A DNA stretch of 64,000 nucleotides from Winogradskyella marincola (GCF_029624125.1 NZ_JARSBN010000001.1:1-64000), one strand, 5' to 3'; shown: positions 8,613 to 18,253, counted from the first letter of the stretch. A program made the numbers and translations. The notes: generated from the letters alone by a model not told the origin.

Positions 8613-9647
8613 TTAATCTAATTTTGTCTCATTGCCAGAAAGAAGACTCGCAATGACCTTAGTACTTGGAAATTGCTCTAAAATAATCTTGATAAAAACA
8701 GTGATAGGAATAGCCATTATAAGTCCTGGAATTCCCCAAAGAAATCCCCAAAACATCAACATAACCAAAACTGCTATGATATTTATTGAGAAAGATTTTC
8801 CCATAAAAATTGGTTCTAAGATTGCACCAAAAACAACCTGAACCATTGAAATTGAAACTATAAAGAAAAGTAATGTACTTGTTGGATCTAACTCTACAAA
8901 GGCAAAAATTGAAAGTAGAATCACAGAAATAAAGGATCCTACCATTTGCACAAAGTTAATAGCAAATGCAAATAAGCCCCAAAATATTGGAAAACTCACA
9001 TCAAACATTACACACATTAAACCCGTAAACAAACCAGTTAAAGCACTAACTAACACCTTTACTTTAATAAATTTAATCAGATCTTTTTCAATCTTCATAA
9101 AAGCTTTTATGGACGTATGCTTTTGTTTTAATAATGTATTGTTGAGCAAATTATGAACGTTTATAGACTCACCTAACCATAACACTACAAAAAAAGCAGT
9201 CATTAAAAGTGTTGTAAAAAAGGTGCGAATAAAACCAAATGTAGTTCCTAAGTTTTCTTTTTCAAAAAACTGGGCTAAGAAGCCTTTGTCTTGTTCAAAT
9301 TCAATACCAAAACTATTGGATAGGTATCCTTTTAAATCTACTATTTTTTCTTCAGCCTTTGGAATAAATTCTGATTTGGTAGCTAAGATTTCTCTACTAG
9401 ATAACTGAATTAATTCTATACCTAAATATACACCTACAGTAACCAACAATAACACAACAAGGATACTGAGAAATTTTGGAACTTTTTTTCGTCCCAATTG
9501 TCTCATAAGAGGCAAAAACAACAATGCAATAAACATTGAAAAAATCAAAGGTATAAATATAAAAGACAGTACTTTAAGTAAATAAAATACTAATGGTATA
9601 ACGATGATTAACAACAGGATATTGGTTGTACGTCTTTGATCTAACAT
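8613..9647 (-). CDS. AI-2E family transporter
   Basis: 344 aa inner membrane protein of the AI-2 exporter/PerM family (COG0628). About eight hydrophobic helices are visible: a pair at 10-50, one at about 62-82, then several from about 140 to the end, with a soluble segment at about 90-135. Characteristic late motifs are FAINFVQMVGSFISVILLS and FWGFLWGIPGLIMAIPITVF, near the C-terminus. The transported substrate in Flavobacteria is unknown; family members export AI-2 or act as antiporters. It is a single gene between dnaB and the aminotransferase on the same strand. Confidence 0.85.
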   Translation of the reverse strand: MLDQRRTTNILLLIIVIPLVFYLLKVLSFIFIPLIFSMFIALLFLPLMRQLGRKKVPKFLSILVVLLLVTVGVYLGIELIQLSSREILATKSEFIPKAEEKIVDLKGYLSNSFGIEFEQDKGFLAQFFEKENLGTTFGFIRTFFTTLLMTAFFVVLWLGESINVHNLLNNTLLKQKHTSIKAFMKIEKDLIKFIKVKVLVSALTGLFTGLMCVMFDVSFPIFWGLFAFAINFVQMVGSFISVILLSIFAFVELDPTSTLLFFIVSISMVQVVFGAILEPIFMGKSFSINIIAVLVMLMFWGFLWGIPGLIMAIPITVFIKIILEQFPSTKVIASLLSGNETKLD

Positions 9648-9720
9648 GAGGCAATTTTCTTCTTAAATAGCGAAGCGTAAATATAGGTTAAAAAAGAGGC
9701 TTAATACTTATAAAATGATG

Positions 9721-11253
9721 TTAAAAAGGTACACCATCATCATCAGGACCACCAAAGGCATCACTAGCCGATGGAAAACTATCTGGTGTAAAAGCGTCTT
9801 CGTTTGCTCCTGTATTCATTTTTGAATGAAATTCGCCAAAAGGTGTATCAAAATCATCTAAATTATCAAACTTACCTAAATGACCGATAAACTTCAACCT
9901 AATGTTTTCTAAACCACCATTTCTGTGTTTTGCTACAATAAATTCTCCTTGACCTTCTGTTGGTGAGCGCTCTTCGTCATCCCACTCATCAATCTTATAA
10001 TATTCTGGTCTGTATATAAACGATACAATATCCGCATCTTGCTCAATCGCACCAGATTCACGTAAGTCTGAAAGTAATGGTCTTTTACTTCCACCACGCG
10101 TTTCTACCGCACGCGATAACTGAGATAATGCAATTACAGGTACATTCAATTCCTTTGCTAAAGCTTTAAGGTTACGAGAAATCATAGAAATTTCTTGCTC
10201 ACGATTACCTCCTTTTTGACTTCCACCTGCTGTCATTAACTGCAAATAATCAATCATAATCATCTTGATACCATATTGCGAAGCTAAACGACGTGCCTTT
10301 GCTCTTAAATCGAAAATGGATAAGGATGGTGTATCATCAATATATAATGGAGCTTTTTCTAAAGTTTTAACTTTAACATTAAGCTGTTCCCACTCGTGTT
10401 TTTCTAGTTTACCTGTTCTTAGTTTTTCTGAAGATAAGCCTGTTTCACTAGAAATTAAACGTGTTATTAACTGTACAGAAGACATCTCTAGAGAGAAGAA
10501 AGCTACAGGATTGTTAAAGTCTACAGCAATATTTCTCGCCATTGTTAAGGTTAAGGCCGTTTTACCCATACCAGGACGTGCTGCAACGATAATTAAATCT
10601 GAAGGCTGCCAACCAGAAGTAAGCTTATCTAATTTATCAAACCCAGTTGGTATACCACTTAATCCTTCTTTGTTAGAAATTTCTTCAATTTTCTTTTTTG
10701 CCTGTATTACTAAACTTTGCGCTGTCTCTGTCGACTTCTTAACGTTACCTTGAGTAACTTCATAAAGCTTAGCTTCTGCATTATCTAAAAGATCAAAAAC
10801 ATCTTTAGTTTCATCGTAAGCTTCTTCTATAATTTCATTTGAAATTTTTATTAAACTTCGCTGAATATACTTTTGAAGAATTATACGTGCATGAAACTCA
10901 ATATGTGCTGAAGATGATACACGTTGAGTTAACGAAATTAGATAAAAATCTCCGCCAACTAAATCTAGTTTTTCATCTTTCTTTAATTGTGTAGAAACGG
11001 TTAATAAGTCAATAGGTTCACTATTTTCAAACAACTTAAAAATGGCTTCGAAGATGTATTTATGAGCATCTTTATAAAAAGCATCAGGACTTAAAATATC
11101 TATAACCTCATCAACACCTTTTTTATCGATCATCATAGCTCCAAGCACAACTTCTTCTAAATCAATTGCTTGAGGTGGTATTTTACCTTTTTCTAAACTA
11201 ATAATAGTGCTTTTATCGACTTTATAACTTGGTATTGGATTGGGTTGTTTCAT
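9721..11253 (-). CDS. dnaB: replicative DNA helicase DnaB
   Basis: Hexameric 5'-3' helicase of the replication fork, about 510 aa. The N-terminal DnaB domain is recognisable at IDLEEVVLGAMMIDKKGVD; the RecA-like motor has Walker A in AARPGMGKTALTL, Walker B in MIMIDYLQLM, and ALSQLSRAVE plus SDLRESGAIEQDAD. The C-terminus is acidic and ends DDDGVPF, as in other Bacteroidota. The ATG at 11253 is preferred over a TTG at 11262 because that TTG lies inside a -7 promoter box (11260-11267). The mRNA could be nearly leaderless. Confidence 0.96.
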   Translation of the reverse strand: MKQPNPIPSYKVDKSTIISLEKGKIPPQAIDLEEVVLGAMMIDKKGVDEVIDILSPDAFYKDAHKYIFEAIFKLFENSEPIDLLTVSTQLKKDEKLDLVGGDFYLISLTQRVSSSAHIEFHARIILQKYIQRSLIKISNEIIEEAYDETKDVFDLLDNAEAKLYEVTQGNVKKSTETAQSLVIQAKKKIEEISNKEGLSGIPTGFDKLDKLTSGWQPSDLIIVAARPGMGKTALTLTMARNIAVDFNNPVAFFSLEMSSVQLITRLISSETGLSSEKLRTGKLEKHEWEQLNVKVKTLEKAPLYIDDTPSLSIFDLRAKARRLASQYGIKMIMIDYLQLMTAGGSQKGGNREQEISMISRNLKALAKELNVPVIALSQLSRAVETRGGSKRPLLSDLRESGAIEQDADIVSFIYRPEYYKIDEWDDEERSPTEGQGEFIVAKHRNGGLENIRLKFIGHLGKFDNLDDFDTPFGEFHSKMNTGANEDAFTPDSFPSASDAFGGPDDDGVPF

Positions 11254-11259
11254 AAATAA

Positions 11260-11267
11260 CAAAAGTA
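11260..11267 (-). promoter_or_regulatory. -7 box of the dnaB promoter
   Basis: TACTTTTG on the minus strand fits TAnnTTTG. The predicted start site falls at about 11253, at the dnaB ATG. No clear TTG is present 19 bp upstream. Confidence 0.45.
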
Positions 11268-11368
11268 ATTAAATAGTATCGATGAACTGTGTATTATAGG
11301 AATTCCAATCTCAACAGGTCTTCAACAATCTAACTGTTAATAACTTAAATATATTGTTAATAGTGCCA

Positions 11369-11401
11369 AAAAAAACCGAAGACTCAACTTCAGTTTTTTT
11401 T
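11369..11401 (-). terminator. intrinsic terminator of accA
   Basis: GAAG/CTTC with flanking A- and T-runs (one internal mismatch) forms a hairpin with loop ACTCAA around 11375-11394. On the minus strand it ends in a run of T just after the accA stop. The T-runs on both sides could allow two-way termination. Confidence 0.65.
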
Positions 11402-11422
11402 AGTTGCTTATGTTTAGTGGAT

Positions 11423-12376
11423 TTAGTCTTTATAGACTCCCATTTCATCGTATTTACTCATACGATTTTTCACTAATTCTTTTGGTGATAAGTTTTTTAA
11501 CTCTTCGTAGGTCTTTACTATAGCATCTTTTACAGCTAAAAATGTTTTTTCTCTATCTGTATGTGCACCACCAAGCGGTTCTTTAATAATTTGGTCTACA
11601 AGCTTCATACGCTTCATGTCTTTTGCTGTAAGCTTTAAAGCTTCTGCTGCTTGTTCTTTGTACTCCCAACTTCTCCATAAAATAGAAGAACAAGACTCTG
11701 GCGAAATAACAGAATACCATGTATTCTCTAACATCATAACCTTATCTCCTACTCCAATACCTAAAGCTCCACCTGAGGCTCCTTCACCAATAATAATTGT
11801 TATAATTGGCACTTTTAAACGAGACATTTCTAAAATGTTTCTAGCAATAGCTTCACCTTGTCCTCTTTCTTCTGCTTCTAGACCAGGATAAGCACCAGGA
11901 GTGTCTATTAAGGTTACAACAGGAATTCCGAATTTTTCAGCAGACTTCATAAGACGCAGTGCCTTACGATAACCTTCTGGATTAGACATTCCAAAGTTTC
12001 TATACTGTCTTGTCTTGGTGTTATATCCTTTTTGCTGACCTATAAACATATAGGTTTGATCGCCAATTTTACCTAAACCACCAATCATAGCTTTATCATC
12101 CTTAACATTTCTGTCTCCATGCAATTCTAAAAAAGAATCTCCACAAAGTGCTTTGATGTGATCTAGTGTATATGGTCTGTTTGGGTGACGAGACAACTGA
12201 ACACGCTGCCAAGCTGTAAGATTTTTATATATCTCTTTTTTAGTTTCAGCTAGCTTTTTTTCGATCTGCTTACAGGTTTCTGTAACGTCTACATCACTCT
12301 CTTTTCCAATGATTTGACATTTATCAAGCTGCTCTTCTAATTCTTTTATGGGTAATTCAAACTCTAAATATTCCAT
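11423..12376 (-). CDS. accA: acetyl-CoA carboxylase carboxyltransferase subunit alpha
   Basis: 317 aa, full length. With AccD it transfers the carboxyl group from carboxybiotin to acetyl-CoA, the first step of fatty acid synthesis. Typical blocks are [18 protein letters not shown]-like [39 protein letters not shown] and [18 protein letters not shown], with the crotonase-type oxyanion glycines. AccD is not in this window, so the two subunits are encoded apart. It has its own -7 box upstream and a terminator downstream, so it is likely monocistronic. Confidence 0.97.
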   Translation of the reverse strand: MEYLEFELPIKELEEQLDKCQIIGKESDVDVTETCKQIEKKLAETKKEIYKNLTAWQRVQLSRHPNRPYTLDHIKALCGDSFLELHGDRNVKDDKAMIGGLGKIGDQTYMFIGQQKGYNTKTRQYRNFGMSNPEGYRKALRLMKSAEKFGIPVVTLIDTPGAYPGLEAEERGQGEAIARNILEMSRLKVPIITIIIGEGASGGALGIGVGDKVMMLENTWYSVISPESCSSILWRSWEYKEQAAEALKLTAKDMKRMKLVDQIIKEPLGGAHTDREKTFLAVKDAIVKTYEELKNLSPKELVKNRMSKYDEMGVYKD

Positions 12377-12411
12377 ACAATTTGAAGTTAGTTTTTAGTT
12401 AATTTAGTGTA

Positions 12412-12419
12412 CAAATATA
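12412..12419 (-). promoter_or_regulatory. -7 box upstream of accA
   Basis: TATATTTG on the minus strand, about 36 nt upstream of the accA ATG, fits the Bacteroidota -7 consensus. A matching TTG at 19 bp was not found. Confidence 0.4.
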
Positions 12420-12425
12420 CAAACT

Positions 12426-13334
12426 TCAATTGTTAACAGGCATCTTTTTTCGTTTTCGAGCTTTATTGTTTTTTAATATGGCGTCTAATAGCACCATTAA
12501 TATTATTAAAGTAGCACCAAGATAAAACTGTGAGGACATCTGCTCAGTTTCTGGAAAAAGGAACAGCGCTAATATTATACCGTAGATTGGCTCTAGGTTA
12601 TACGTTAAAATTACCGTAAAGGGACTTATGTATCTCATTACTTCTACAGCTCCAATAAAAGCATAAGCTGTACATACTGAAGCCAAGATTAAAATATAAA
12701 CCCAATCCATTTGAGGTAGCGTAAAGAAATCTTTATTAAAATGAATTCCTGAAAAGTGTATGAATAGACTTAAAAATATAACTCCACTTATAAACTCATA
12801 AAATGAAATGACCGTTGAATTATATTTTTCTATAAATCGTCCATTTATAACTGCAAATAAGGTTGAAAAAAGTGCGGACAGCAATCCTAGTATAATACCG
12901 TTGATATATTTTAGCTCACTACTCGTAATTAGAAATACTCCTAATATTACTATTAATCCAAAACCTATTTCATAGAGCAAAACACGTCTTTTAAAAAAAA
13001 TAGGTTCTATAAATGACGCAAAAAAAGCACCTGAGGAAAACATAGCTAAGGCTATAGAAATGTTAGACTGTTTTATGGATTCAAAAAAAGTAATCCAATG
13101 CAAAGCTATTATTACGCCTGCTGCAGAAAACTTAATAATTGCTTTTTTACTTACCTTAATATTAAGTTTAATAATTTTTATGTAGATGAACATTAAAACA
13201 GCTGCAATGGCCATTCTATACCATACTATTGCTGTTGCTCCTGCTGAAATTTCCTTACCTAGAATTGCTGTAAAACCAGCAATAAAAACCAGAAAATGTA
13301 AATGAAGATAATCCTTTAATCTAGCGTTTTGCAT
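12426..13334 (-). CDS. DMT superfamily (EamA) transporter
   Basis: 302 aa with ten predicted membrane helices arranged as two EamA repeats (about 5-140 and 145-285), for example LHFLVFIAGFTAILGK at the start and AYAFIGAVEVMRYISPFTVI in the second repeat. The basic tail KNNKARKRKK should be cytoplasmic. The family exports amino acids, sugars or other metabolites; the substrate is not predictable. The start overlaps the upstream lptF/G gene by 14 nt, so it is the last gene of the tgt operon. Confidence 0.88.
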   Translation of the reverse strand: MQNARLKDYLHLHFLVFIAGFTAILGKEISAGATAIVWYRMAIAAVLMFIYIKIIKLNIKVSKKAIIKFSAAGVIIALHWITFFESIKQSNISIALAMFSSGAFFASFIEPIFFKRRVLLYEIGFGLIVILGVFLITSSELKYINGIILGLLSALFSTLFAVINGRFIEKYNSTVISFYEFISGVIFLSLFIHFSGIHFNKDFFTLPQMDWVYILILASVCTAYAFIGAVEVMRYISPFTVILTYNLEPIYGIILALFLFPETEQMSSQFYLGATLIILMVLLDAILKNNKARKRKKMPVNN

Positions 13335-14397
13335 TCTGTAGAAGGTATACTGCTAAAATACCAAATATAATATTAGGAAACCATACTGCTATAACAGGCG
13401 AAAAATTAGATTGCTCTGCCATAACACCAAATATTTTATCAAAAAAGACATAAATCATAGCTATAGCAATACCAAAGGCTAAGTTAACTCCCATACCTCC
13501 TCTTCGTTTAACCGAAGACACTGCAACCGCTATAATTGTTAATATGAATATTGAAACAGGTAAGCTCCATTTTTTTAGCTTAACAACTTCATATCTACCA
13601 ATATTTTTAGATCCTTTTTTTCTTTCAGACTCAATAAATCTTAGAAGTTCTCCATAAGATTTTGTTTCTGCAGCATACTCTACTGGAGTTAAATCGGCTA
13701 GTTCAAAAGGCAAAATGGTGTCTTTTCGTCTTACTTTTTCTACAATTTCTTCACCATCTTTAAAAGTACGTTTTATATAAGATATAAGCCTGTAACTACT
13801 GTCTTTTTCTATATACCTAATATTATCAGCAAAGATCTTGTATTTTAATTCGTTGCCCTCAAAATGCTCGTAAGTAAAATTATTACCTGTTTTACTACTA
13901 GGCACAAAACTACTTACATATATATAGTCGTTATCGTTAATTTGCTGATATACGTGTCTGGTTTCTTGTATTTTTTTGTGCTTTTTAAGGTATTTGTATT
14001 TAAACTCATTAAACCCTTGACTGGCTATAGGTGCCAGATACATCCCTAAAACCAATGCTACAGCTGCTACAATAGTTGCACCTATTAAATAAGGCCTTAA
14101 AAACCTTGTAAATGATACTCCAGAGCTCAAAAAAGCTACTATCTCTGTATTATTAGCTAGCTTAGATGTAAACCAGATTACAGATAAAAATAAGAACAAA
14201 GGAAATAACAGATTGGCAAAGTAGACTGTAAAATCTATGTAATAGGCTGTAACCTCACTAAAAGGTGCTTCATTCTCTATTATCTTACCAACTTTTTCGG
14301 CTAAATCTACTGTTATTCCTATAGGAATAAACAGTAATAACATCATTAAAAATGTTAACAAATAGCGCTTTAGTATGTACCAATCTAAGATTTTCAC
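13321..14397 (-). CDS. LptF/LptG family permease
   Basis: 358 aa inner membrane component of the lipopolysaccharide export ABC transporter. It starts MKILDWYILKRYLLTFLMM, the typical YjgP/YjgQ N-terminus, with helices at about 10-32, 50-75 and 98-122, a periplasmic beta-jellyroll (about 130-265) and three C-terminal helices from about 275. LptF and LptG are hard to separate without alignment; the partner is not in this window. LptB, the ATPase of the same machine, lies at 53627-54367. It is 3 nt after tgt and overlaps the EamA gene, so the three form an operon. Confidence 0.9.
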   Translation of the reverse strand: MKILDWYILKRYLLTFLMMLLLFIPIGITVDLAEKVGKIIENEAPFSEVTAYYIDFTVYFANLLFPLFLFLSVIWFTSKLANNTEIVAFLSSGVSFTRFLRPYLIGATIVAAVALVLGMYLAPIASQGFNEFKYKYLKKHKKIQETRHVYQQINDNDYIYVSSFVPSSKTGNNFTYEHFEGNELKYKIFADNIRYIEKDSSYRLISYIKRTFKDGEEIVEKVRRKDTILPFELADLTPVEYAAETKSYGELLRFIESERKKGSKNIGRYEVVKLKKWSLPVSIFILTIIAVAVSSVKRRGGMGVNLAFGIAIAMIYVFFDKIFGVMAEQSNFSPVIAVWFPNIIFGILAVYLLQNAKR

Positions 14398-14400
14398 TTA

Positions 14401-15531
14401 CTACAATCTTTTATCCATTTGTTTAACCATTTTCTCTTTCCATACTTTAAAGTCTCCTTCTATAATATGCTTTCTGGCCTCTCTCACCAACCATAAATAA
14501 AATCCTAAATTATGAATTGTAGCTATTTGTTTTCCTAACAATTCATTTACTGAGAACAAATGTTTAAGATATGCTTTACTATACTCTGTATCCACATAAG
14601 TTATTCCCATTTCATCTATTGGCGAAAAATCTTCAGCCCATTTTTTATTCTTAATATTTATGGTGCCATGTGCTGTAAATAACATACCGTTTCTGGCATT
14701 TCTGGTAGGCATAACACAATCAAACATATCTACACCTAACGCAATATTCTCTAAAATATTGATTGGTGTACCAACACCCATTAAATAACGAGGTTTTTCT
14801 TCTGGTAAAATATCACAAACTACCTCTGTCATAGCATACATTTCTTCAGCAGGCTCACCAACCGACAAGCCTCCAATAGCATTTCCTTGTGCTCCTGCAT
14901 TTGCTATATACTCAGCAGACTGTATTCTTAAGTCTTTGTATGTGCTACCTTGTACTATTGGAAAAAACGTTTGTTCATAACCATATTTAAAAGGCACTTT
15001 TTCTAAATGTGTCATGCATCGTTCTAGCCAACGATGTGTCATGTGCATAGAACGCTTGGCATAATTATAATCGCAAGGGTAAGGTGTACATTCATCAAAA
15101 GCCATAATGATATCTGCACCAATAGAGCGTTGAATTTCCATTACATTTTCTGGTGTAAATACATGGTAACTACCATCTATATGCGATTTAAACTTTACAC
15201 CTTCCTCCTTAATCTTTCTGTTTGCAGATAAAGAATACACTTGATAACCACCAGAATCGGTTAAAATATTACGATCCCAATTCATAAACTTATGCAATCC
15301 ACCAGCCTTTTCTAAAATTGGTGTTTGCGGTCTGAGGTAAAGGTGATATGTATTTCCTAAAATAATATCTGGATTGATATCATTTTTCAATTCGCGTTGG
15401 TGCACGCCTTTTACAGTGGCTACAGTACCAACAGGCATAAAAATTGGTGTTTCTATAACACCATGATCAGTTGTAATAACACCTGCTCTTGCCTTTGTTT
15501 CTTTATCTTTTGCTATGCGATTAAATTTCAT
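14401..15531 (-). CDS. tgt: tRNA-guanine transglycosylase (zinc cysteines missing)
   Basis: 376 aa enzyme that exchanges guanine-34 for preQ1 in GUN-anticodon tRNAs. The substrate-binding D92 in ILTDSGGYQ, the GNAIGGLSVGE segment and the nucleophile region DMFDCVMPTRNARNG (about 268-282) are all present. The usual CxCxxC zinc cluster near the C-terminus is absent: where other bacteria have PECDCYTC, this protein has DEMGITYVD (about 306-314), while the fourth ligand H340 in TIHNL remains. It is the first gene of an operon with lptF/G and the EamA transporter, and it faces the transketolase promoter. Confidence 0.95.
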   Translation of the reverse strand: MKFNRIAKDKETKARAGVITTDHGVIETPIFMPVGTVATVKGVHQRELKNDINPDIILGNTYHLYLRPQTPILEKAGGLHKFMNWDRNILTDSGGYQVYSLSANRKIKEEGVKFKSHIDGSYHVFTPENVMEIQRSIGADIIMAFDECTPYPCDYNYAKRSMHMTHRWLERCMTHLEKVPFKYGYEQTFFPIVQGSTYKDLRIQSAEYIANAGAQGNAIGGLSVGEPAEEMYAMTEVVCDILPEEKPRYLMGVGTPINILENIALGVDMFDCVMPTRNARNGMLFTAHGTINIKNKKWAEDFSPIDEMGITYVDTEYSKAYLKHLFSVNELLGKQIATIHNLGFYLWLVREARKHIIEGDFKVWKEKMVKQMDKRL

Positions 15532-15548
15532 AAAAGTAAGTCTGGTGG

Positions 15549-15556
15549 CAAATATA
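15549..15556 (-). promoter_or_regulatory. -7 box of the tgt operon
   Basis: TATATTTG on the minus strand with the predicted start at about 15542, eleven nt before the tgt ATG. No exact TTG at 19 bp. Confidence 0.45.
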
Positions 15557-15643
15557 ATTAACTCTAACGCATTGGACTCTTAATTAAATTCAAAAATTGT
15601 TAGCAATTATTCAAAATCGTTAATAAGTGTCTCTAAACGGCTT

Positions 15644-15673
15644 TTGAATGCCACTTATAAAAAGTTATTTTTG
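15644..15673 (+). promoter_or_regulatory. transketolase promoter, Bacteroidota type
   Basis: TTG at 15644-15646, exactly 19 bp, then TATTTTTG at 15666-15673. The start site near 15680 is about 18 nt upstream of the ATG. Confidence 0.75.
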
Positions 15674-15697
15674 CAGCATTAATTTAAGCTCAAAAAC

Positions 15698-16543
15698 ATG
15701 TCTAATATTCAACAATTAGAAGATTTAACTACTCAAGTTCGTAGAGACATTCTACGCATGGTACACAAAGTAAATTCTGGTCATCCTGGCGGATCGCTAG
15801 GTTGCGCAGAATTTTTCGTATGCCTTTACAAAGAATTAATGGAAACCAAAGATGGTTTTGAAATGGATGGCATAGGAGAAGATTTATTTTTCTTGTCTAA
15901 CGGTCATATATCACCAGTATATTATAGTGTACTTGCGAGATCTGGTTATTTTGCAGTTGATGAATTAAACACTTTTAGATTAATAGATTCTAGATTACAA
16001 GGACATCCTACAACCCACGAAGGCTTACCTGGAATTAGAATTGCATCTGGTTCTTTAGGACAAGGAATGTCTGTTGCTATAGGTGCTGCTGAGACAAAAA
16101 AACTCAATAATGATAAGCACTTAGTATATAGTCTTCATGGAGATGGTGAGTTACAAGAGGGTCAAAACTGGGAAGCAATAATGTATGCTGCCGGAAATAA
16201 AGTAGACAACCTTATTGCCACCATAGACTTAAACGGCCAGCAAATTGATGGCTCTACAGACAACGTTTTACCAATGGGTAATGTAAAAGCTAAGTTTGAA
16301 GCTTTTGGTTGGACAGTTGTAGAAATTGAAGAAGGTAATAATATTGAAGCTATTTTAGAAGGTATGCAAAACGCAAAATCCTTAACAGGAAATGGCAAAC
16401 CAGTATGTGTATTACTAAAAACCGTTATGGGTAATGGTGTAGATTTTATGATGCATACACACGCATGGCATGGTAAAGCACCAAACGATGAGCAATTAGC
16501 AACAGGTCTTGCTCAAAATGCAGAAACTTTAGGAGATTATTAA
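15698..16543 (+). CDS. transketolase, N-terminal (thiamine diphosphate-binding) subunit
   Basis: 281 aa. Transketolase moves two-carbon units in the pentose phosphate pathway. Here the enzyme is split into two polypeptides, and this half holds the ThDP pyrophosphate domain: SGHPGGSLGCAEFFV, GSLGQGMSVAIGAA and the GDGELQEGQNWEA motif with metal-binding residues and a downstream N in TIDLNGQQ. The partner starts 20 nt downstream. A consensus promoter precedes the gene. Split transketolases are common in Bacteroidota and archaea; a role in a dedicated sugar pathway is possible but nothing nearby suggests one. Confidence 0.93.
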   Translation: MSNIQQLEDLTTQVRRDILRMVHKVNSGHPGGSLGCAEFFVCLYKELMETKDGFEMDGIGEDLFFLSNGHISPVYYSVLARSGYFAVDELNTFRLIDSRLQGHPTTHEGLPGIRIASGSLGQGMSVAIGAAETKKLNNDKHLVYSLHGDGELQEGQNWEAIMYAAGNKVDNLIATIDLNGQQIDGSTDNVLPMGNVKAKFEAFGWTVVEIEEGNNIEAILEGMQNAKSLTGNGKPVCVLLKTVMGNGVDFMMHTHAWHGKAPNDEQLATGLAQNAETLGDY

Positions 16544-16563
16544 TCTAGCAATCAAAACACGAA

Positions 16564-17517
16564 ATGAAAACATATACAAATACAGGAAGTAAAGATACAC
16601 GCTCTGGTTTTGGAGCCGGTTTAACAGAGTTAGGACAAACGAATGAAAATGTTGTAGCGCTTTGTGCCGACTTAACAGGATCTCTTAAAATGGATGAATT
16701 TAAAGCTAATCATCCAGAACGTTTCTTTCAGGTAGGTATAGCAGAGGCTAATATGATTGGTATGGCTGCAGGTATGACAATTGGTGGTAAAATTCCTTTT
16801 ACAGGTACGTTTGCTAACTTCTCTACAGGTAGAGTCTATGACCAAATACGTCAAAGTGTTGCTTACTCTCACAAAAATGTAAAAATCTGTGCTTCGCACG
16901 CTGGTGTTACATTAGGTGAAGATGGTGCTACTCATCAAATTCTAGAGGACATTGGTTTAATGAAGATGCTCCCAGGAATGACTGTAATAAATACTTGCGA
17001 TTACAACCAAACTAAAGCTGCAACCTTAGCTATAGCAAAGCATGATGGTCCTGTATACTTAAGATTTGGTCGTCCAAAAGTACCTAATTTCACTCCAGAA
17101 AATGGTGAATTTGAAATTGGTAAAGCCGTAAAACTTACAGACGGAAACGATGTTACAATAGTAGCTACAGGTCATTTAGTATGGGAAGCTCTTGAAGCTG
17201 CAAAGACTTTAAACGACAACGGAATTAGTGCAGAGGTTATAAACATTCACACTATAAAGCCATTAGATGATAAAGCTATTTTAGATTCTGTTTCTAAAAC
17301 AGGATGTATTGTAACTGCAGAAGAGCATAATTACTTAGGTGGTCTTGGAGAAAGTGTTGCTAGAGTATTAGCGCAACACAAACCAACACCTCAAGAGTTT
17401 GTTGCTACTAAAGATACATTTGGTGAGTCTGGTACACCTGCTCAGCTTATGGATAAGTATGGTTTAAACAGTTCTGCTATACAAGAAGCTGTAAAAAAAG
17501 TAATCAAAAGAAAATAA
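16564..17517 (+). CDS. transketolase, C-terminal subunit
   Basis: 317 aa second half of the split transketolase: pyrimidine-binding domain (about 5-170) with ERFFQVGIAEANMIGMAAG, which carries the catalytic Glu that activates ThDP, SHAGVTLGEDGATHQ, and the C-terminal domain (about 190-310) with EEHNYLGGLGESVARVL. It follows the first subunit by 20 nt and is surely co-expressed with it. It ends in a basic VIKRK tail. Confidence 0.93.
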   Translation: MKTYTNTGSKDTRSGFGAGLTELGQTNENVVALCADLTGSLKMDEFKANHPERFFQVGIAEANMIGMAAGMTIGGKIPFTGTFANFSTGRVYDQIRQSVAYSHKNVKICASHAGVTLGEDGATHQILEDIGLMKMLPGMTVINTCDYNQTKAATLAIAKHDGPVYLRFGRPKVPNFTPENGEFEIGKAVKLTDGNDVTIVATGHLVWEALEAAKTLNDNGISAEVINIHTIKPLDDKAILDSVSKTGCIVTAEEHNYLGGLGESVARVLAQHKPTPQEFVATKDTFGESGTPAQLMDKYGLNSSAIQEAVKKVIKRK

Positions 17518-17571
17518 CTTCATTTTGGCAACGTTTTTGATATTAGATACCTAATCTTAAAAACGAACATT

Positions 17572-18171
17572 ATGAAAAATTTGAAAAAAGCAGCTCTATT
17601 AGCTGTAGTTCTGGCATTTGTTGGATTAAGTGCTCATGCACAAAAAGGAAGTGCTTTTGGGTTTAAAGGTGGTTTAAACTATGGTGCTAATGGAGATTAT
17701 TTTGAATCCATTGGTGACAACGCTAAAAATCCAGACAGAAACATTGGCTATCATATTGGTCTGTTTGGTAAAATTGGAAATCAGTTTTATTTTAGACCAG
17801 AGCTTGTTTATACTGCAACCAAAAGTGATTATGACGACAATGCCTTTAATGTAAAGAAAATTGACGCACCGCTTTTAGTTGGAATTAAAGTTTTAGGACC
17901 TGTAAGTGTCTTTGGTGGCCCTTCGCTACAATATATACTTGACACAGAATTTGAAGGCATTGATGTTAATGATGTAGAGGATGATTTCTCTGTAGGTTTA
18001 AACTTTGGTATAGGGCTTAACTTTAATAAAATAGGTATTGACCTAAGATACGAAAGAGGTTTTAACGATAATGAAGCCACTTTTATTAATAACAATTTAG
18101 GTTCTGGTGCCTCTAGTAGAATAGACACAAGACCAGATCAATTGATTTTAAGTTTATCAATTGCGTTATAG
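17572..18171 (+). CDS. PorT-family outer membrane beta-barrel protein
   Basis: 199 aa with a clear signal peptide (about 1-23, ending LSAHAQ) and a mature part of amphipathic strands ending in LILSLSIAL, a barrel-type C-terminus. The pattern GFKGGLNYGA, ...FYFRPELVYT, and GLNFGIGLNF...DLRYERGFND is that of the small eight-stranded PorT/OmpA-like barrels abundant in Bacteroidota. The role is unknown; the name does not imply T9SS function. It lies 54 nt after transketolase and is followed by a strong terminator. Confidence 0.8.
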   Translation: MKNLKKAALLAVVLAFVGLSAHAQKGSAFGFKGGLNYGANGDYFESIGDNAKNPDRNIGYHIGLFGKIGNQFYFRPELVYTATKSDYDDNAFNVKKIDAPLLVGIKVLGPVSVFGGPSLQYILDTEFEGIDVNDVEDDFSVGLNFGIGLNFNKIGIDLRYERGFNDNEATFINNNLGSGASSRIDTRPDQLILSLSIAL

Positions 18172-18196
18172 ATTATATTGAAAAACATAGAAAATA

Positions 18197-18225
18197 AAAA
18201 AGCCGCTAAAAAGCGGCTTTTTTAT
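18197..18225. terminator. two-way intrinsic terminator
   Basis: AAAAAGCCGC / GCGGCTTTTT is a perfect 10 bp stem with loop TAAAAA (18197-18222), with A- and T-runs on both sides, between two convergent genes. It can serve both. Confidence 0.9.
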
Positions 18226-18253
18226 TGCAATTATTTCTAATTGAAAAATATTA

